A DNA stretch of 64,000 nucleotides from assembly GCA_945901855.1 (NCBI GenBank), contig CAMDLT010000008.1, forward strand, positions 40,743 through 104,742. Direction: 5' to 3'. A program made the translations under genes and the position numbers. Origin of the DNA: Asaia bogorensis. Its GTDB lineage: Bacteria; Pseudomonadota; Alphaproteobacteria; CACIAM-22H2. Within the stretch, counting starts at the first letter, position 1. The number at the start of each line of letters is the position of its first letter. The notes below the pieces were generated by a model, which was not told where the DNA came from, did no database searches, and saw only the letters and a program-made list of their open reading frames with translations. Positions 41,505 through 50,678 of this stretch are shown one piece after another.

Positions 41505-42404
41505 ATGTTCGACCCGACCTGGATCTGGATTCCCGCAACCATGCTGGCGGCTGCGGCGCAAACCGCGCGCAATGCCATGCAGCGCCATTTGACCCAAACG
41601 CTCGGCACCGTGGGCGCCACGCATGTGCGCTTTCTTTACGGATTTCCGTTCGCGCTGGCGATGCTCGGGCTCGCCTGCGCGCTTGCCGGGCGCCTGCCGC
41701 CAACCGTGGACGGGCACGCGCTTGCCTGGATTGCCGCCGGCGCGTTCGCGCAAATTCTGGCGACAGCGGGCATGCTGGCGGCGATGCAGACGCAGGCGTT
41801 TGCCGTCTCGATCGCCTTCACCAAGACCGAGCCCGTCCAGGTTGCAATCTTTGCCGCCCTCGTCCTTGGCGAGCCGGTCGGCATGGCGGGCGGCCTCGCC
41901 ATTTTGATCGCCACGGCCGGCGTGCTGGTGCTGTCGGGCAATCCCTTTGCGGGCGCCGGAAAAAACTGGCGCGCGGCTGTTTACGGCGTCGGCGCGGGCG
42001 GCTTCTTCGCGCTGTCGGCCGTGTGCTATCGCGGCGGCATTCTGGAACTCGATGCGCCGTTTTGGCTTGCAGCCCTCGCAGCGCTCGCGATCGCGTTGGG
42101 CTTGCAGGCGACGGCGCTGTCGGCGTTTTTGGCGTGGCACGATATGGCGGTACTGCGCCGCGTTGCGGCCGCATGGCGTTTGTCGCTGTTTGCGGGCGCC
42201 ATGGGGGCGCTTGCGTCGGCGGGCTGGTTCACGGCCTTTTCGCTGGCCTCGGCCGCGCTCGTGCGCACGCTCGGGCTGGTCGAGATGCTGTACGCGTATT
42301 TTGTCGGCCGCCGCGTTTTTGCCCAGCGCGTGCAGATGCGCGAGGCGGTCGGACTCGTGCTGATCGTTGCGGGCGTGGGGCTTTTGCTGGCGCTTGGCGC
42401 CTAG
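41505..42404 (+). CDS. EamA/DMT-superfamily transporter
   Basis: About ten hydrophobic segments, two EamA-like halves (AFTKTEPVQVAIFAALVLGEPVGMAGGLAILIATAGVL; ASAALVRTLGLVEMLYAYFVGRRVF). Confidence 0.85.
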   Translation: MFDPTWIWIPATMLAAAAQTARNAMQRHLTQTLGTVGATHVRFLYGFPFALAMLGLACALAGRLPPTVDGHALAWIAAGAFAQILATAGMLAAMQTQAFAVSIAFTKTEPVQVAIFAALVLGEPVGMAGGLAILIATAGVLVLSGNPFAGAGKNWRAAVYGVGAGGFFALSAVCYRGGILELDAPFWLAALAALAIALGLQATALSAFLAWHDMAVLRRVAAAWRLSLFAGAMGALASAGWFTAFSLASAALVRTLGLVEMLYAYFVGRRVFAQRVQMREAVGLVLIVAGVGLLLALGA

Positions 42405-42410
42405 GCCGGA

Positions 42411-44174
42411 TCAGCGCGTGGGCGCCAGCGGCGGCAATCCGCCGCGCAGCTTCTTTTCGATGTCGCGTTTCAGATCGGGCTCGGGCTCGTTTTCGAGCGC
42501 GCGCCGCCACTGGAACGTCGCTTCGAGCTGGCGGCCCACGCGCCACAGCCCGTCGCCCAAATGGTCGAGCACGGTGGCATCTTGGGGCAGCAGCTCGACC
42601 GCGCGCTCGAGCAGCGGCACCGCCTCCTCGAAACGCCCGAGGCGGAAATACGCCCACGCCAACGAGTCGACGATATGGCCCGAATTGGGGAGCTGCTCGA
42701 CCGCGCGCTTCAGCATGCGTTCGGCCTCGACGATGTTGAGGCCCTTGTCGACCCAGGTATAGGCCAGATAGTTTAGCACGTCGGGCTGGTCGGGCTGCAA
42801 CTCCAGCGCGCGCTTGAAATGCTGCTCGGCGGCGGGCCAGTTTTTGGCGCGCTCGAAGGCGATGCCGCGCACGTAGAAGATCGACCAGTGGCGCGCTTCG
42901 GGCACGCCCAAGCGCGCGATGGCGCGCCCGTAAGCGGCGGCGGATTCGACAAAGCGTTCTTTCTCGCGCAGCGCGTTGCCCATCGTCACCAGCGGTTCGA
43001 TGCGGTCGGTGCGCTCGCTCGCGAGCTGGTCGAGCAGGCGCACCGCGCCGTCGGTGTCGCCGCTCTCGTGCCGGTTTTCCGCGATGCGCAGCCGCGCCGC
43101 ATAGCCGTAGGGCGAGGCGGGATCGACCTGCATATAAAGCGCGTCCGCGTCGGCGCGCTGGTCGAGCTGGTCCAGAATGTCGCCCGCCGTTGCCAGCGCC
43201 GCGGCATCGCGCGGGTTCAGATAGACCGCCATGCGCGCATAGGCGAGGGCCAAGCCGATCGTATTTTCCTGCCGGAAACTTGCGGCGAGATTGGCAAGCG
43301 CCTCGGCCGCGCCGGCAATGCCGTTGGACACCGGCGCTGCGGGGGCGGCAGCGGGTGCACCGCCCCCGGCCGTGCGCGCGAGGCCCGCCCGGATGACGGG
43401 CGAATCGCCGAGCGCCCCGCGCATGCGCAGATAAAGTGCCCGCGCTTCGCCTGCCCGGCCGCGCCGTTCGAGAAATCCGCCCAGCGCCTCGACCAGACGC
43501 GGCGGCGCGCCGCCGTCGCCATCGAGCGCGCGCCGAAAATAGTCTTCGGCATCGGGGAATCGCCCGGCCATCTCGGCGATCAGACCGGCATGGTAGTCGT
43601 GCATCGAGCGGAAGCCCTGCACCTCCTGCACCGGGCGCAGCGCGTTGAGCGCCGCGGCGGGCCGCCCCAACGCCATGTCGATCCACGCCAGCATCAACGG
43701 ATGGACCAGCCGATTGACCCCCTGGATCGGCAGGCGCACAAGGCGCGCGCGCGCTTCTTCAAGCCGGTCGGCGCGCATTTCCACGACCGCCAAGGTCAGA
43801 TGGCCCGGCGCGTAGTCGGGATCGATCGCGACAAGCTGCGCTGCGATCTTGGCGGCATCTTCCAGACGCCCGGCCTCGACCAAGATCGGGTGGGCGCGGG
43901 CCAAAAACTCGCGATTGTTCGGCGCCGCCTCAAGCGCCTTGAGGGCGAACTCGCCGGCTGCCGCCACATCGCGACGGCGTTGCGCGTGCTGGCTGGCAAG
44001 GAAGCTGCCGGAGGCCGTATTGGCGATCGAATCGGGTTGGATTGCGGCCGGCCTGAATTCGCTTGGAATCTGCGCGCATCCGCCCATCGCGCCGGCGCCA
44101 AGCAATCCGGTCGCCAAGCCGACGGCAATCCGGGTTCGCGCACGCTTCATCGTCGGCATCTGTCTGGCTTCCAA
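42411..44174 (-). CDS. TPR-repeat lipoprotein
   Basis: Lipobox region ATGLLGAGAMGGCAQIPSEF; many TPR units, e.g. VLNYLAYTWVDKGLNIVEAERMLKRAVEQLPNSGHIVDSLAWAYFRLGRFEEAVPLLERAVELLPQDATVLDHLGDGLW. Confidence 0.88.
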   Translation of the reverse strand: MEARQMPTMKRARTRIAVGLATGLLGAGAMGGCAQIPSEFRPAAIQPDSIANTASGSFLASQHAQRRRDVAAAGEFALKALEAAPNNREFLARAHPILVEAGRLEDAAKIAAQLVAIDPDYAPGHLTLAVVEMRADRLEEARARLVRLPIQGVNRLVHPLMLAWIDMALGRPAAALNALRPVQEVQGFRSMHDYHAGLIAEMAGRFPDAEDYFRRALDGDGGAPPRLVEALGGFLERRGRAGEARALYLRMRGALGDSPVIRAGLARTAGGGAPAAAPAAPVSNGIAGAAEALANLAASFRQENTIGLALAYARMAVYLNPRDAAALATAGDILDQLDQRADADALYMQVDPASPYGYAARLRIAENRHESGDTDGAVRLLDQLASERTDRIEPLVTMGNALREKERFVESAAAYGRAIARLGVPEARHWSIFYVRGIAFERAKNWPAAEQHFKRALELQPDQPDVLNYLAYTWVDKGLNIVEAERMLKRAVEQLPNSGHIVDSLAWAYFRLGRFEEAVPLLERAVELLPQDATVLDHLGDGLWRVGRQLEATFQWRRALENEPEPDLKRDIEKKLRGGLPPLAPTR

Positions 44175-44313
44175 ATCTTCAGGTTTTCGCGAATCGCGAC
44201 CTGTCTTGGGAACTTAGCGCGTCTGTCGGGGGCTTCCAATGGCCGTTCCGTGAAAGCCCAAAAAAGGAAAGGTTCCCTCGGAATTCGCGGAATGCCGGGG
44301 TTTCTGGGAAAAC

Positions 44314-44341
44314 TTGATTCGGACGCAGAAATGCGTATATT
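44314..44341 (+). promoter_or_regulatory. Strong candidate sigma70 promoter of the rimP-nusA-infB operon
   Basis: TTGATT - 16 nt - TATATT, about 84 nt upstream of rimP ATG. Confidence 0.65.
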
Positions 44342-44386
44342 GCGCGCTTCATAGCGTCCGATGTTTGGTTTGGACGAACGTTAAAC

Positions 44387-44414
44387 AAGTGCGCCCAAAC
44401 CGGCGCACTTTTTT
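44387..44414 (+). terminator. Leader terminator/attenuator upstream of rimP
   Basis: AAGTGCGCC-CAAACC-GGCGCACTT followed by TTTT, located between the candidate promoter and rimP ATG (44425). Confidence 0.7.
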
Positions 44415-44424
44415 GTTGGGGCCT

Positions 44425-44931
44425 ATGGAGTCACGCACGCGCAACTTGGAAGAACTTGTCGGCCCGACCATCGACGGTCTGGGCTACGAGCTTGTGCGCG
44501 CTGTGGTGACGGGCCGCGACCGGCCGACCTTGCAGATCATGGCCGAGCGCAAGGACCGCAAAGCGATGCGCATCGAAGATTGCGAATCGCTGTCGCGTGC
44601 GCTGTCGGCCAAGCTCGATGTCGAAGACCCGATCGTTTCGGCCTATGTCCTTGAGGTGAGCTCGCCCGGCATCGACCGGCCTTTGGTGCGCGCGGCCGAC
44701 TACGAACGCTTTGCAGGCCATGCGGCCAAGATCGAAACCAAAATGCCGCTCGACGGGCGCAAGCGCTTTTCGGGCAAGCTTCTGGGCGTGGCCGACCAGC
44801 GCGTGCGCATCGAAACCAAAGAAGGCCCTGCCGACGTGCCGCTGGCCGAAATCGCGCGCGCCAAGCTGCTGCTGACCGACGAACTGATCGCCGCCACGCG
44901 CGCCGTCGAAGCGGCCGCCGCCGCTTCCTGA
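44425..44931 (+). CDS. rimP: Ribosome maturation factor RimP
   Basis: LEELVGPTIDGLGYELVRAVVTGRDRPTLQIMAERKD, CESLSRALSAKLDVEDPIVSAYVLEVSSPGIDRPL. Confidence 0.95.
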   Translation: MESRTRNLEELVGPTIDGLGYELVRAVVTGRDRPTLQIMAERKDRKAMRIEDCESLSRALSAKLDVEDPIVSAYVLEVSSPGIDRPLVRAADYERFAGHAAKIETKMPLDGRKRFSGKLLGVADQRVRIETKEGPADVPLAEIARAKLLLTDELIAATRAVEAAAAAS

Positions 44932-44966
44932 ACCCGCCCGTCATTTTCAATCCAACAAGAGATACG

Positions 44967-46487
44967 ATGACCATGGAACGCACCACCGCCTACAACCGCA
45001 TCGAAATGCTCCAGGTAGCCGACGCCGTCGCGCGCGAAAAAGGCATCGAGCGCGAACAGGTTCTGGAAGCCATGGAGCAGGCCATCCAAAAGGCCGGCCG
45101 CGCCAAATACGGCCTCGAGCACGACATCCGCGCGCATATCGACCGCGACAACGGCGAAATGCAGCTGCTGCGCTATCGCATGGTCGCCGATCCGGTGACC
45201 AACGATGCGACCGAAATGTCGTTCGAGGAGGCGCTGCGCAAAAATCCCGACGCCAAGGTCGGCGACTATTTCACCGATCCGCTGCCGCCGATCGATTTCG
45301 GGCGCATCGCGGCGCAGACCGCCAAGCAGGTCATCGTCCAGCGCGTGCGCGAGGCCGAGCGCACCCGCCAGTTCGACGAATACAAGGATCGCCTGGGCGA
45401 GATCGTCAACGGCGTGGTCAAGCGCGTCGAGTTCGGCAACGTCACGGTCGATCTGGGGCGCGCGGAAGCCATCTTGCGCCGCGACGAGACGATCCCGCGC
45501 GAAAGCTTCCGCGTGCAGGACCGCGTGCGCGCCTACATCTACGACGTGCGCGCCGAAACGCGCGGCCCGCAGATCTTCTTGTCGCGCACGCATCCGCAAT
45601 TCACGGCCAAGCTGTTCGCCCAGGAAGTGCCCGAAATCTACGACGGCATCATCGAGATCAAGGCCGTCGCGCGCGATCCGGGCAGCCGCGGCAAGATCGC
45701 CGTCATCAGCCACGACCATTCGATCGACCCCGTGGGCGCGTGCGTGGGCATGCGCGGCAGCCGCGTGCAGGCGGTGGTCGCCGAACAGCAGGGCGAAAAG
45801 ATCGACATCATCCCGTGGTCGAACGACCCCGCGACGTTCGTCGTCAACGCGCTGGCCTCGGCCGAAGTCACCAAGGTCGTGCTCGACGAAGAAGCGCGGC
45901 GCATCGAAGTGGTGGTGCCGGACGAGCAATTGTCGCTCGCCATCGGGCGTCGCGGCCAGAACGTGCGTCTCGCCTCGATGCTGACGGGCTGGGCGATCGA
46001 CATTCTGACCGAGGCCGAAGAATCCGAACGCCGCCAGCAGGAATTCAAGGAACGCTCGCAAGTGTTCGTCGACGCGCTCGACGTCGACGACGTGATCGCG
46101 GGCCTGCTCGTGACCGAAGGCTTCACCACGGTCGACGAAGTCGCGGCGGTCGAACTCGAAGACCTTGCCAACATCGAAGGGTTCGACGAGGGCGTTGCGG
46201 GCGAACTCAAGACGCGCGCCGAAGCGTTTGTCGCCAAGGAATACGAGCGTTTGGAAGCCGAGCGCCTGCGCCTGGGCGTGGTCGAGGCGGTTGCCGATGC
46301 CACGGGCTTCGGCCCCGCCCTGCTGGTCAAGCTCGGCGAGAAGGGCGTCAAGACGCTCGACGATCTTGGCGACCTGGCGGGCGACGAATTGGTCGAAATC
46401 GTCGGCAAGGACACGCTCGACGAAGAAGCGGCCAACGCGATCATCATGAAGGCGCGCGAACATTGGTTCGCGGACGAAAAGAAATAG
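44967..46487 (+). CDS. nusA: Transcription termination/antitermination protein NusA
   Basis: [68 protein letters not shown]-type KH/S1 motifs ([15 protein letters not shown]), [31 protein letters not shown]. Confidence 0.97.
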   Translation: MTMERTTAYNRIEMLQVADAVAREKGIEREQVLEAMEQAIQKAGRAKYGLEHDIRAHIDRDNGEMQLLRYRMVADPVTNDATEMSFEEALRKNPDAKVGDYFTDPLPPIDFGRIAAQTAKQVIVQRVREAERTRQFDEYKDRLGEIVNGVVKRVEFGNVTVDLGRAEAILRRDETIPRESFRVQDRVRAYIYDVRAETRGPQIFLSRTHPQFTAKLFAQEVPEIYDGIIEIKAVARDPGSRGKIAVISHDHSIDPVGACVGMRGSRVQAVVAEQQGEKIDIIPWSNDPATFVVNALASAEVTKVVLDEEARRIEVVVPDEQLSLAIGRRGQNVRLASMLTGWAIDILTEAEESERRQQEFKERSQVFVDALDVDDVIAGLLVTEGFTTVDEVAAVELEDLANIEGFDEGVAGELKTRAEAFVAKEYERLEAERLRLGVVEAVADATGFGPALLVKLGEKGVKTLDDLGDLAGDELVEIVGKDTLDEEAANAIIMKAREHWFADEKK

Positions 46488-46503
46488 GAACGGCCAAGAA
46501 CAC

Positions 46504-47124
46504 GTGACCGAAGCGCTCGAAATCGACCGCGAACTCGACGAAGCGGGGGCCGATGCCGGCCCGCTGCGCCGCTGCATTGTCAGCGGCAAGTCGGGCCCGC
46601 GCGCCGATTTCGTGCGGTTCGTCGTCGGTCCGGAAAACACGGTCGTGCCCGACATTGCGGGCAAGCTGCCGGGACGCGGCATTTGGGTTACCGCCACGCG
46701 CGCGTCGGTCGAACTGGCGGTGGCCAAAAATTTGTTTGCCAAGGCGGCCCGCGGGCGCGTCAAGGCGGAAGCGGATTTGGGCGAGCGCGTGGGCTTTTTG
46801 CTCGCGCGGCGCGCGATCGAAAGCTTGGCTTTGTGCAGGCGCGCGGGCCAAGCGGCTTCGGGTTTTGCCAAGGTCAAAGAGAAGATCGAAAAGGGGCGTT
46901 GCGCGCTTCTGGTGGCGGCCAGCGACGGCTCGCTGTCGGAGCGCGCGCGCTTGGGCGGCCACCAGATCGCGATCGCTACGGGTTTGACGGCGGTCGAAAT
47001 GGGCGAAGCCTTCGGGCGCGAGCACGCGGTCCACGCGGCGATCGCGCCGGGGGCTTTGGCTGCGCGGGTTAAAGAAGATTTGGCGCGTCTGGCGGCCTAT
47101 CGCCACGACGACAGCAACCGATGA
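46504..47124 (+). CDS. YlxR-family RNA-binding protein fused to L7Ae-like domain (DUF448)
   Basis: [46 protein letters not shown]; between nusA and infB. Confidence 0.9.
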   Translation: MTEALEIDRELDEAGADAGPLRRCIVSGKSGPRADFVRFVVGPENTVVPDIAGKLPGRGIWVTATRASVELAVAKNLFAKAARGRVKAEADLGERVGFLLARRAIESLALCRRAGQAASGFAKVKEKIEKGRCALLVAASDGSLSERARLGGHQIAIATGLTAVEMGEAFGREHAVHAAIAPGALAARVKEDLARLAAYRHDDSNR

Positions 47125-47143
47125 AAGCGATGACGGGCGACAA

Positions 47144-49810
47144 ATGACGGACAGCAAAGATCTCGACACGGCCCAAGACGCAAAGAAGAAGCTCGCCCTT
47201 GCCGGGAAGGCCGGCGGACGGCTGGAGCTGCGCGCAGGCAGCGGCGCTGGCGGGGATGCTGGCCAAGTGCGCCAAAGCTTCCCGCATGGCCGCTCCAAGA
47301 CCGTGCAGGTCGAGGTGCGCAAGAAGCGCCTGACGGGCGGTCCGGCCGCCCCCGCGCCCGTGCCCGAAACGTCCGTCGCGGCCCAAGCGGCCGCCGCCCC
47401 CGCAGCGAAACCCGCCGCCAAGCCGCAAGTGCTGCGCGCGTTGACCGAAGAAGAGCGCACCGCACGCCAGCGCGCCATTCAAACGGCGATCCGCGCCGAC
47501 ATCGAAGCCAAGCGCCGCTCGGAAGAAGAAGCCAAGATCTTCGAAGCCGAAATGGCGCGCAAGGCGGTCGAAGACGCCAAGCGCAAGGCCGAAGACGCCG
47601 TCCAGAAAAAGACCGACACAGTCGAAGCCCAGCGCATCGACGAAGCCCAGAAGAAAAAAGCCGAAGAAGAAACGCGCCGCCTCAACGACGAAGAAGGCAA
47701 GCGCCGCCAGGCCGCCGAAGCCGCAAGGCCCGCAAGCGCGCCCGTCGCCGCCGCAATTCCCGCCCGCGTGGGCGTGCCCGCGACCGCCGAAGACGAAGAA
47801 CGCCCGCGCCGTCCGGGCGCATTCCGCTCCGGCCAAGCGCCCGGCCGTGCGGGCCCCGGCGGCATGCGCCCCGGTCCCGGCAAGGTTGCGCCCGAAGGCG
47901 GCCGCGACTTGAAAGAACGCCGCCAAAACAAAATGTCGGTCGGCCAGGCGCTGGAGTCGGAAGAAACCATCCGCGTGCGTTCGCTCGCCGCCATGAAGCG
48001 CGCGCGCGAAAAAGAACGCTCGCGCATGTTCCAGCAGGGCCCGTCGGTCAAGGTCGTGCGCGACGTGGTCGTGCCCGAAACCATCTCGGTGCAGGACCTT
48101 GCCAGCCGCATGGCCGAACGCGGCGTGGACGTCGTCAAAAGCCTGATGAAAATGGGCGTCATGGCGACCGTCAACCAGGTCATCGACGCCGACACGGCCG
48201 AACTGATCGTCGCCGAATTCGGCCACAAGGTGAAACGCGTCGCCGAAGCCGACGTCGAAATCGGCCTTGAAGGCACGGGCGACCAGGACGAAGCGCTGGA
48301 ATCGCGCGCCCCTGTCGTTACGATCATGGGCCATGTCGACCACGGCAAGACGTCGCTGCTCGATGCGCTGCGCGAAACCGACGTCGCCAAGCACGAAGCG
48401 GGCGGCATCACGCAGCATATCGGCGCCTACAAGGTGAAGCTCAAGAACGGCCAGGCGATCGCGTTCCTCGACACGCCCGGCCACGAAGCCTTCACGGCCA
48501 TGCGCGCGCGCGGCGCCAAGGTGACCGACATCGTCGTGCTGGTCGTTGCCGCCGACGACGGCATCCAGCCCCAGACCATCGAAGCCATCGCGCACGCCAA
48601 GGCCGCCAACGTGCCGGTCATCGTCGCGATCAACAAGGTCGACAAGCCGGGGGCCGACTCCAACCGCGTGCGCAGCGACCTGCTGCAGCACGGCATCGCC
48701 ATCGAAGGTTTCGGCGGCGACACGCTGGGCATCGACGTGTCGGCCAAGGCCCGCACGGGTCTCGACAAGCTCGAAGAAGCGATCTTGCTCCAGGCCGAAT
48801 TGCTCGAACTGCGCGCCAACCCCAATCGCCCCGCGCAAGGCGCGATCGTGGAAGCCAAGCTCGAACGCGGTCGCGGTCCGGTCGCCACCGTGCTCGTGCA
48901 GAAAGGCACGCTGCGCGTCGGCGATATTTTCGTCGCCGGCGAAGAATGGGGCCGCGTGCGCGCCCTGGTCGACGAGCGCGGCAAGCAGATCGTCGAAGCC
49001 GGTCCCTCGACGCCGGTCGAGGTCATCGGCCTCAACGGCACGCCGCAAGCGGGCGACGATTTCCAGGTCGTGGAATCCGACGCGCGCGCCCGCGAAGTGA
49101 CCGAATTCCGCCAGCGCCGCACGCGCGACGCCTCGTCCGCCATGCGCGCGCGCGGCACGCTCGAACAGATGTTCACCAAGATCCAGGAAGGCGAAGCCAA
49201 GGAATTGGCCGTCGTCGTCAAGACCGACGTGCAAGGTTCGCTCGAAGCGATCGTGGGCTCGCTCTCGCGGCTGCGCACCGAGGAAGTGGCCGTGCGCGTT
49301 CTGCACGGCGCGGTCGGCGGCGTGACCGAAGGCGACATTGCGCTCGCCAAGGCCAGCCAAGGGTTCGTTGTGGGCTTCAACGTGCGCGCCAATCCGCAGG
49401 CCCGCGAAATGGCCAAGCGCGACGGCATCGAGATCCGCTACTACTCGATCATCTACCAGGTGATCGACGAGATCAAAGCCGCGCTCTCGGGCATGCTCTC
49501 GCCCACGCTGCGCGAAAAGTTCCTGGGCAATGCGGAGATCCGCCAGATCTTCAACATCACCAAGGTCGGCAAAGTCGCGGGTTGCCGCGTGGTCGAAGGC
49601 ATGGTCAAGCGCGGCGCCAAGGTGCGCTTGCTGCGCGACCAGACCGTCATCCACGAAGGCACGCTCAAGACCCTGCGCCGCTTCAAGGACGAAGTGCGCG
49701 AGGTGCAGGACGGCTACGAATGCGGCATGGCCTTCGAAAACTACGAAGACATCCGCGAGGGCGACCTGATCGAGTGCTTCGAAATCGAAGAAATCGCGCG
49801 CACGATCTAG
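47144..49810 (+). CDS. infB: Translation initiation factor IF-2
   Basis: [71 protein letters not shown]. Confidence 0.98.
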   Translation: MTDSKDLDTAQDAKKKLALAGKAGGRLELRAGSGAGGDAGQVRQSFPHGRSKTVQVEVRKKRLTGGPAAPAPVPETSVAAQAAAAPAAKPAAKPQVLRALTEEERTARQRAIQTAIRADIEAKRRSEEEAKIFEAEMARKAVEDAKRKAEDAVQKKTDTVEAQRIDEAQKKKAEEETRRLNDEEGKRRQAAEAARPASAPVAAAIPARVGVPATAEDEERPRRPGAFRSGQAPGRAGPGGMRPGPGKVAPEGGRDLKERRQNKMSVGQALESEETIRVRSLAAMKRAREKERSRMFQQGPSVKVVRDVVVPETISVQDLASRMAERGVDVVKSLMKMGVMATVNQVIDADTAELIVAEFGHKVKRVAEADVEIGLEGTGDQDEALESRAPVVTIMGHVDHGKTSLLDALRETDVAKHEAGGITQHIGAYKVKLKNGQAIAFLDTPGHEAFTAMRARGAKVTDIVVLVVAADDGIQPQTIEAIAHAKAANVPVIVAINKVDKPGADSNRVRSDLLQHGIAIEGFGGDTLGIDVSAKARTGLDKLEEAILLQAELLELRANPNRPAQGAIVEAKLERGRGPVATVLVQKGTLRVGDIFVAGEEWGRVRALVDERGKQIVEAGPSTPVEVIGLNGTPQAGDDFQVVESDARAREVTEFRQRRTRDASSAMRARGTLEQMFTKIQEGEAKELAVVVKTDVQGSLEAIVGSLSRLRTEEVAVRVLHGAVGGVTEGDIALAKASQGFVVGFNVRANPQAREMAKRDGIEIRYYSIIYQVIDEIKAALSGMLSPTLREKFLGNAEIRQIFNITKVGKVAGCRVVEGMVKRGAKVRLLRDQTVIHEGTLKTLRRFKDEVREVQDGYECGMAFENYEDIREGDLIECFEIEEIARTI

Positions 49811-49821
49811 GACGTCTCCAC

Positions 49822-50391
49822 GTGCACGGTATCGATCAAAGGAACAAGCAGGGTAACATCCCACTTGTTCCTTTTTTCTATCTGCGGCACGGCGAAACCG
49901 AATGGAACCGCCAGCGTCTGCTGCAAGGCAGCCGCGACGTGCCGCTGAACGAGACCGGCCTTGCCCAAGCGCATGCAGCGGCCGCGGCGATGGCCGCGAT
50001 GCGCTTTGGCACTATTGTCGCAAGTCCCTTGTCGCGTGCGCGCGCGACGGCCGAAACGATCGCCGCCAGGCTAAAGCTTGGCGTTGCGATCGAACCGGGT
50101 TTGGCCGAGGGCAGCTGGGGCGACAGCGAAGGCATGCCCTACGACGACAAGCTTGAGCGCTGGTACGCGGGCGAGGCGTTGCCCGGTGCTGAATTGTTTT
50201 CCGACTTTGTGCGGCGCATTGCCGGTGCTGTGGCGCGCGTGCTGGAATTTCCCGGTCCGGTTCTGATTGTGGGGCATGGCGGCGGCTTCAATGCGCTGCT
50301 TGCGTCTCTCGACCTGCCGCCGAGCCCAACGATTCCCAACGCCGTCCCCATCCGTCTCGACCCCAACCCATGGCGCATAACGACGGTTTGA
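49822..50391 (+). CDS. Histidine phosphatase family protein
   Basis: GTG start; FFYLRHGETEWNRQRLLQGSRDVPLNETGLAQA, SPLSRARATAETI, VLIVGHGGGFNALLA. Confidence 0.85.
   Translation: MHGIDQRNKQGNIPLVPFFYLRHGETEWNRQRLLQGSRDVPLNETGLAQAHAAAAAMAAMRFGTIVASPLSRARATAETIAARLKLGVAIEPGLAEGSWGDSEGMPYDDKLERWYAGEALPGAELFSDFVRRIAGAVARVLEFPGPVLIVGHGGGFNALLASLDLPPSPTIPNAVPIRLDPNPWRITTV
49841..49877 (+). terminator. Intrinsic terminator of infB embedded in the 5' end of the histidine phosphatase gene
   Basis: GGAACAAG-ca-GGG-taacat-CCC-a-CTTGTTCC followed by TTTTTT; 30 nt after infB stop. Confidence 0.75.
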
Positions 50392-50678
50392 AGGGCGAGG
50401 GGTCAAGCGGCGGATTTTCGGCGCAACCGCATGCTCTCGCAGGACATCGAAAATCTTGTCGTTCAAAAAGATGTGCGATCGCATTGTTGACTTCATTTTC
50501 CGATATGACGAATAGTCCAAATCGTCCGGGGTCCAGTCAAAAGGGCGGTTCATTGCGTGCAAAACGTACACCAAATTCTGTAATTTCTGAAATATAAGCT
50601 ACTGATCGTAGTTCTATTGTTAAGTGTATTATAAATATGATATGCAAACATATGAACCGTTAATGCTTTGGAAAACAA

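Noticed and set aside
47069-49864. 931-aa minus-strand ORF opposite infB
   Set aside because: Antisense of IF-2; composition (Asp/His/Gly/Phe-rich) typical of GC-codon-bias shadow ORFs.
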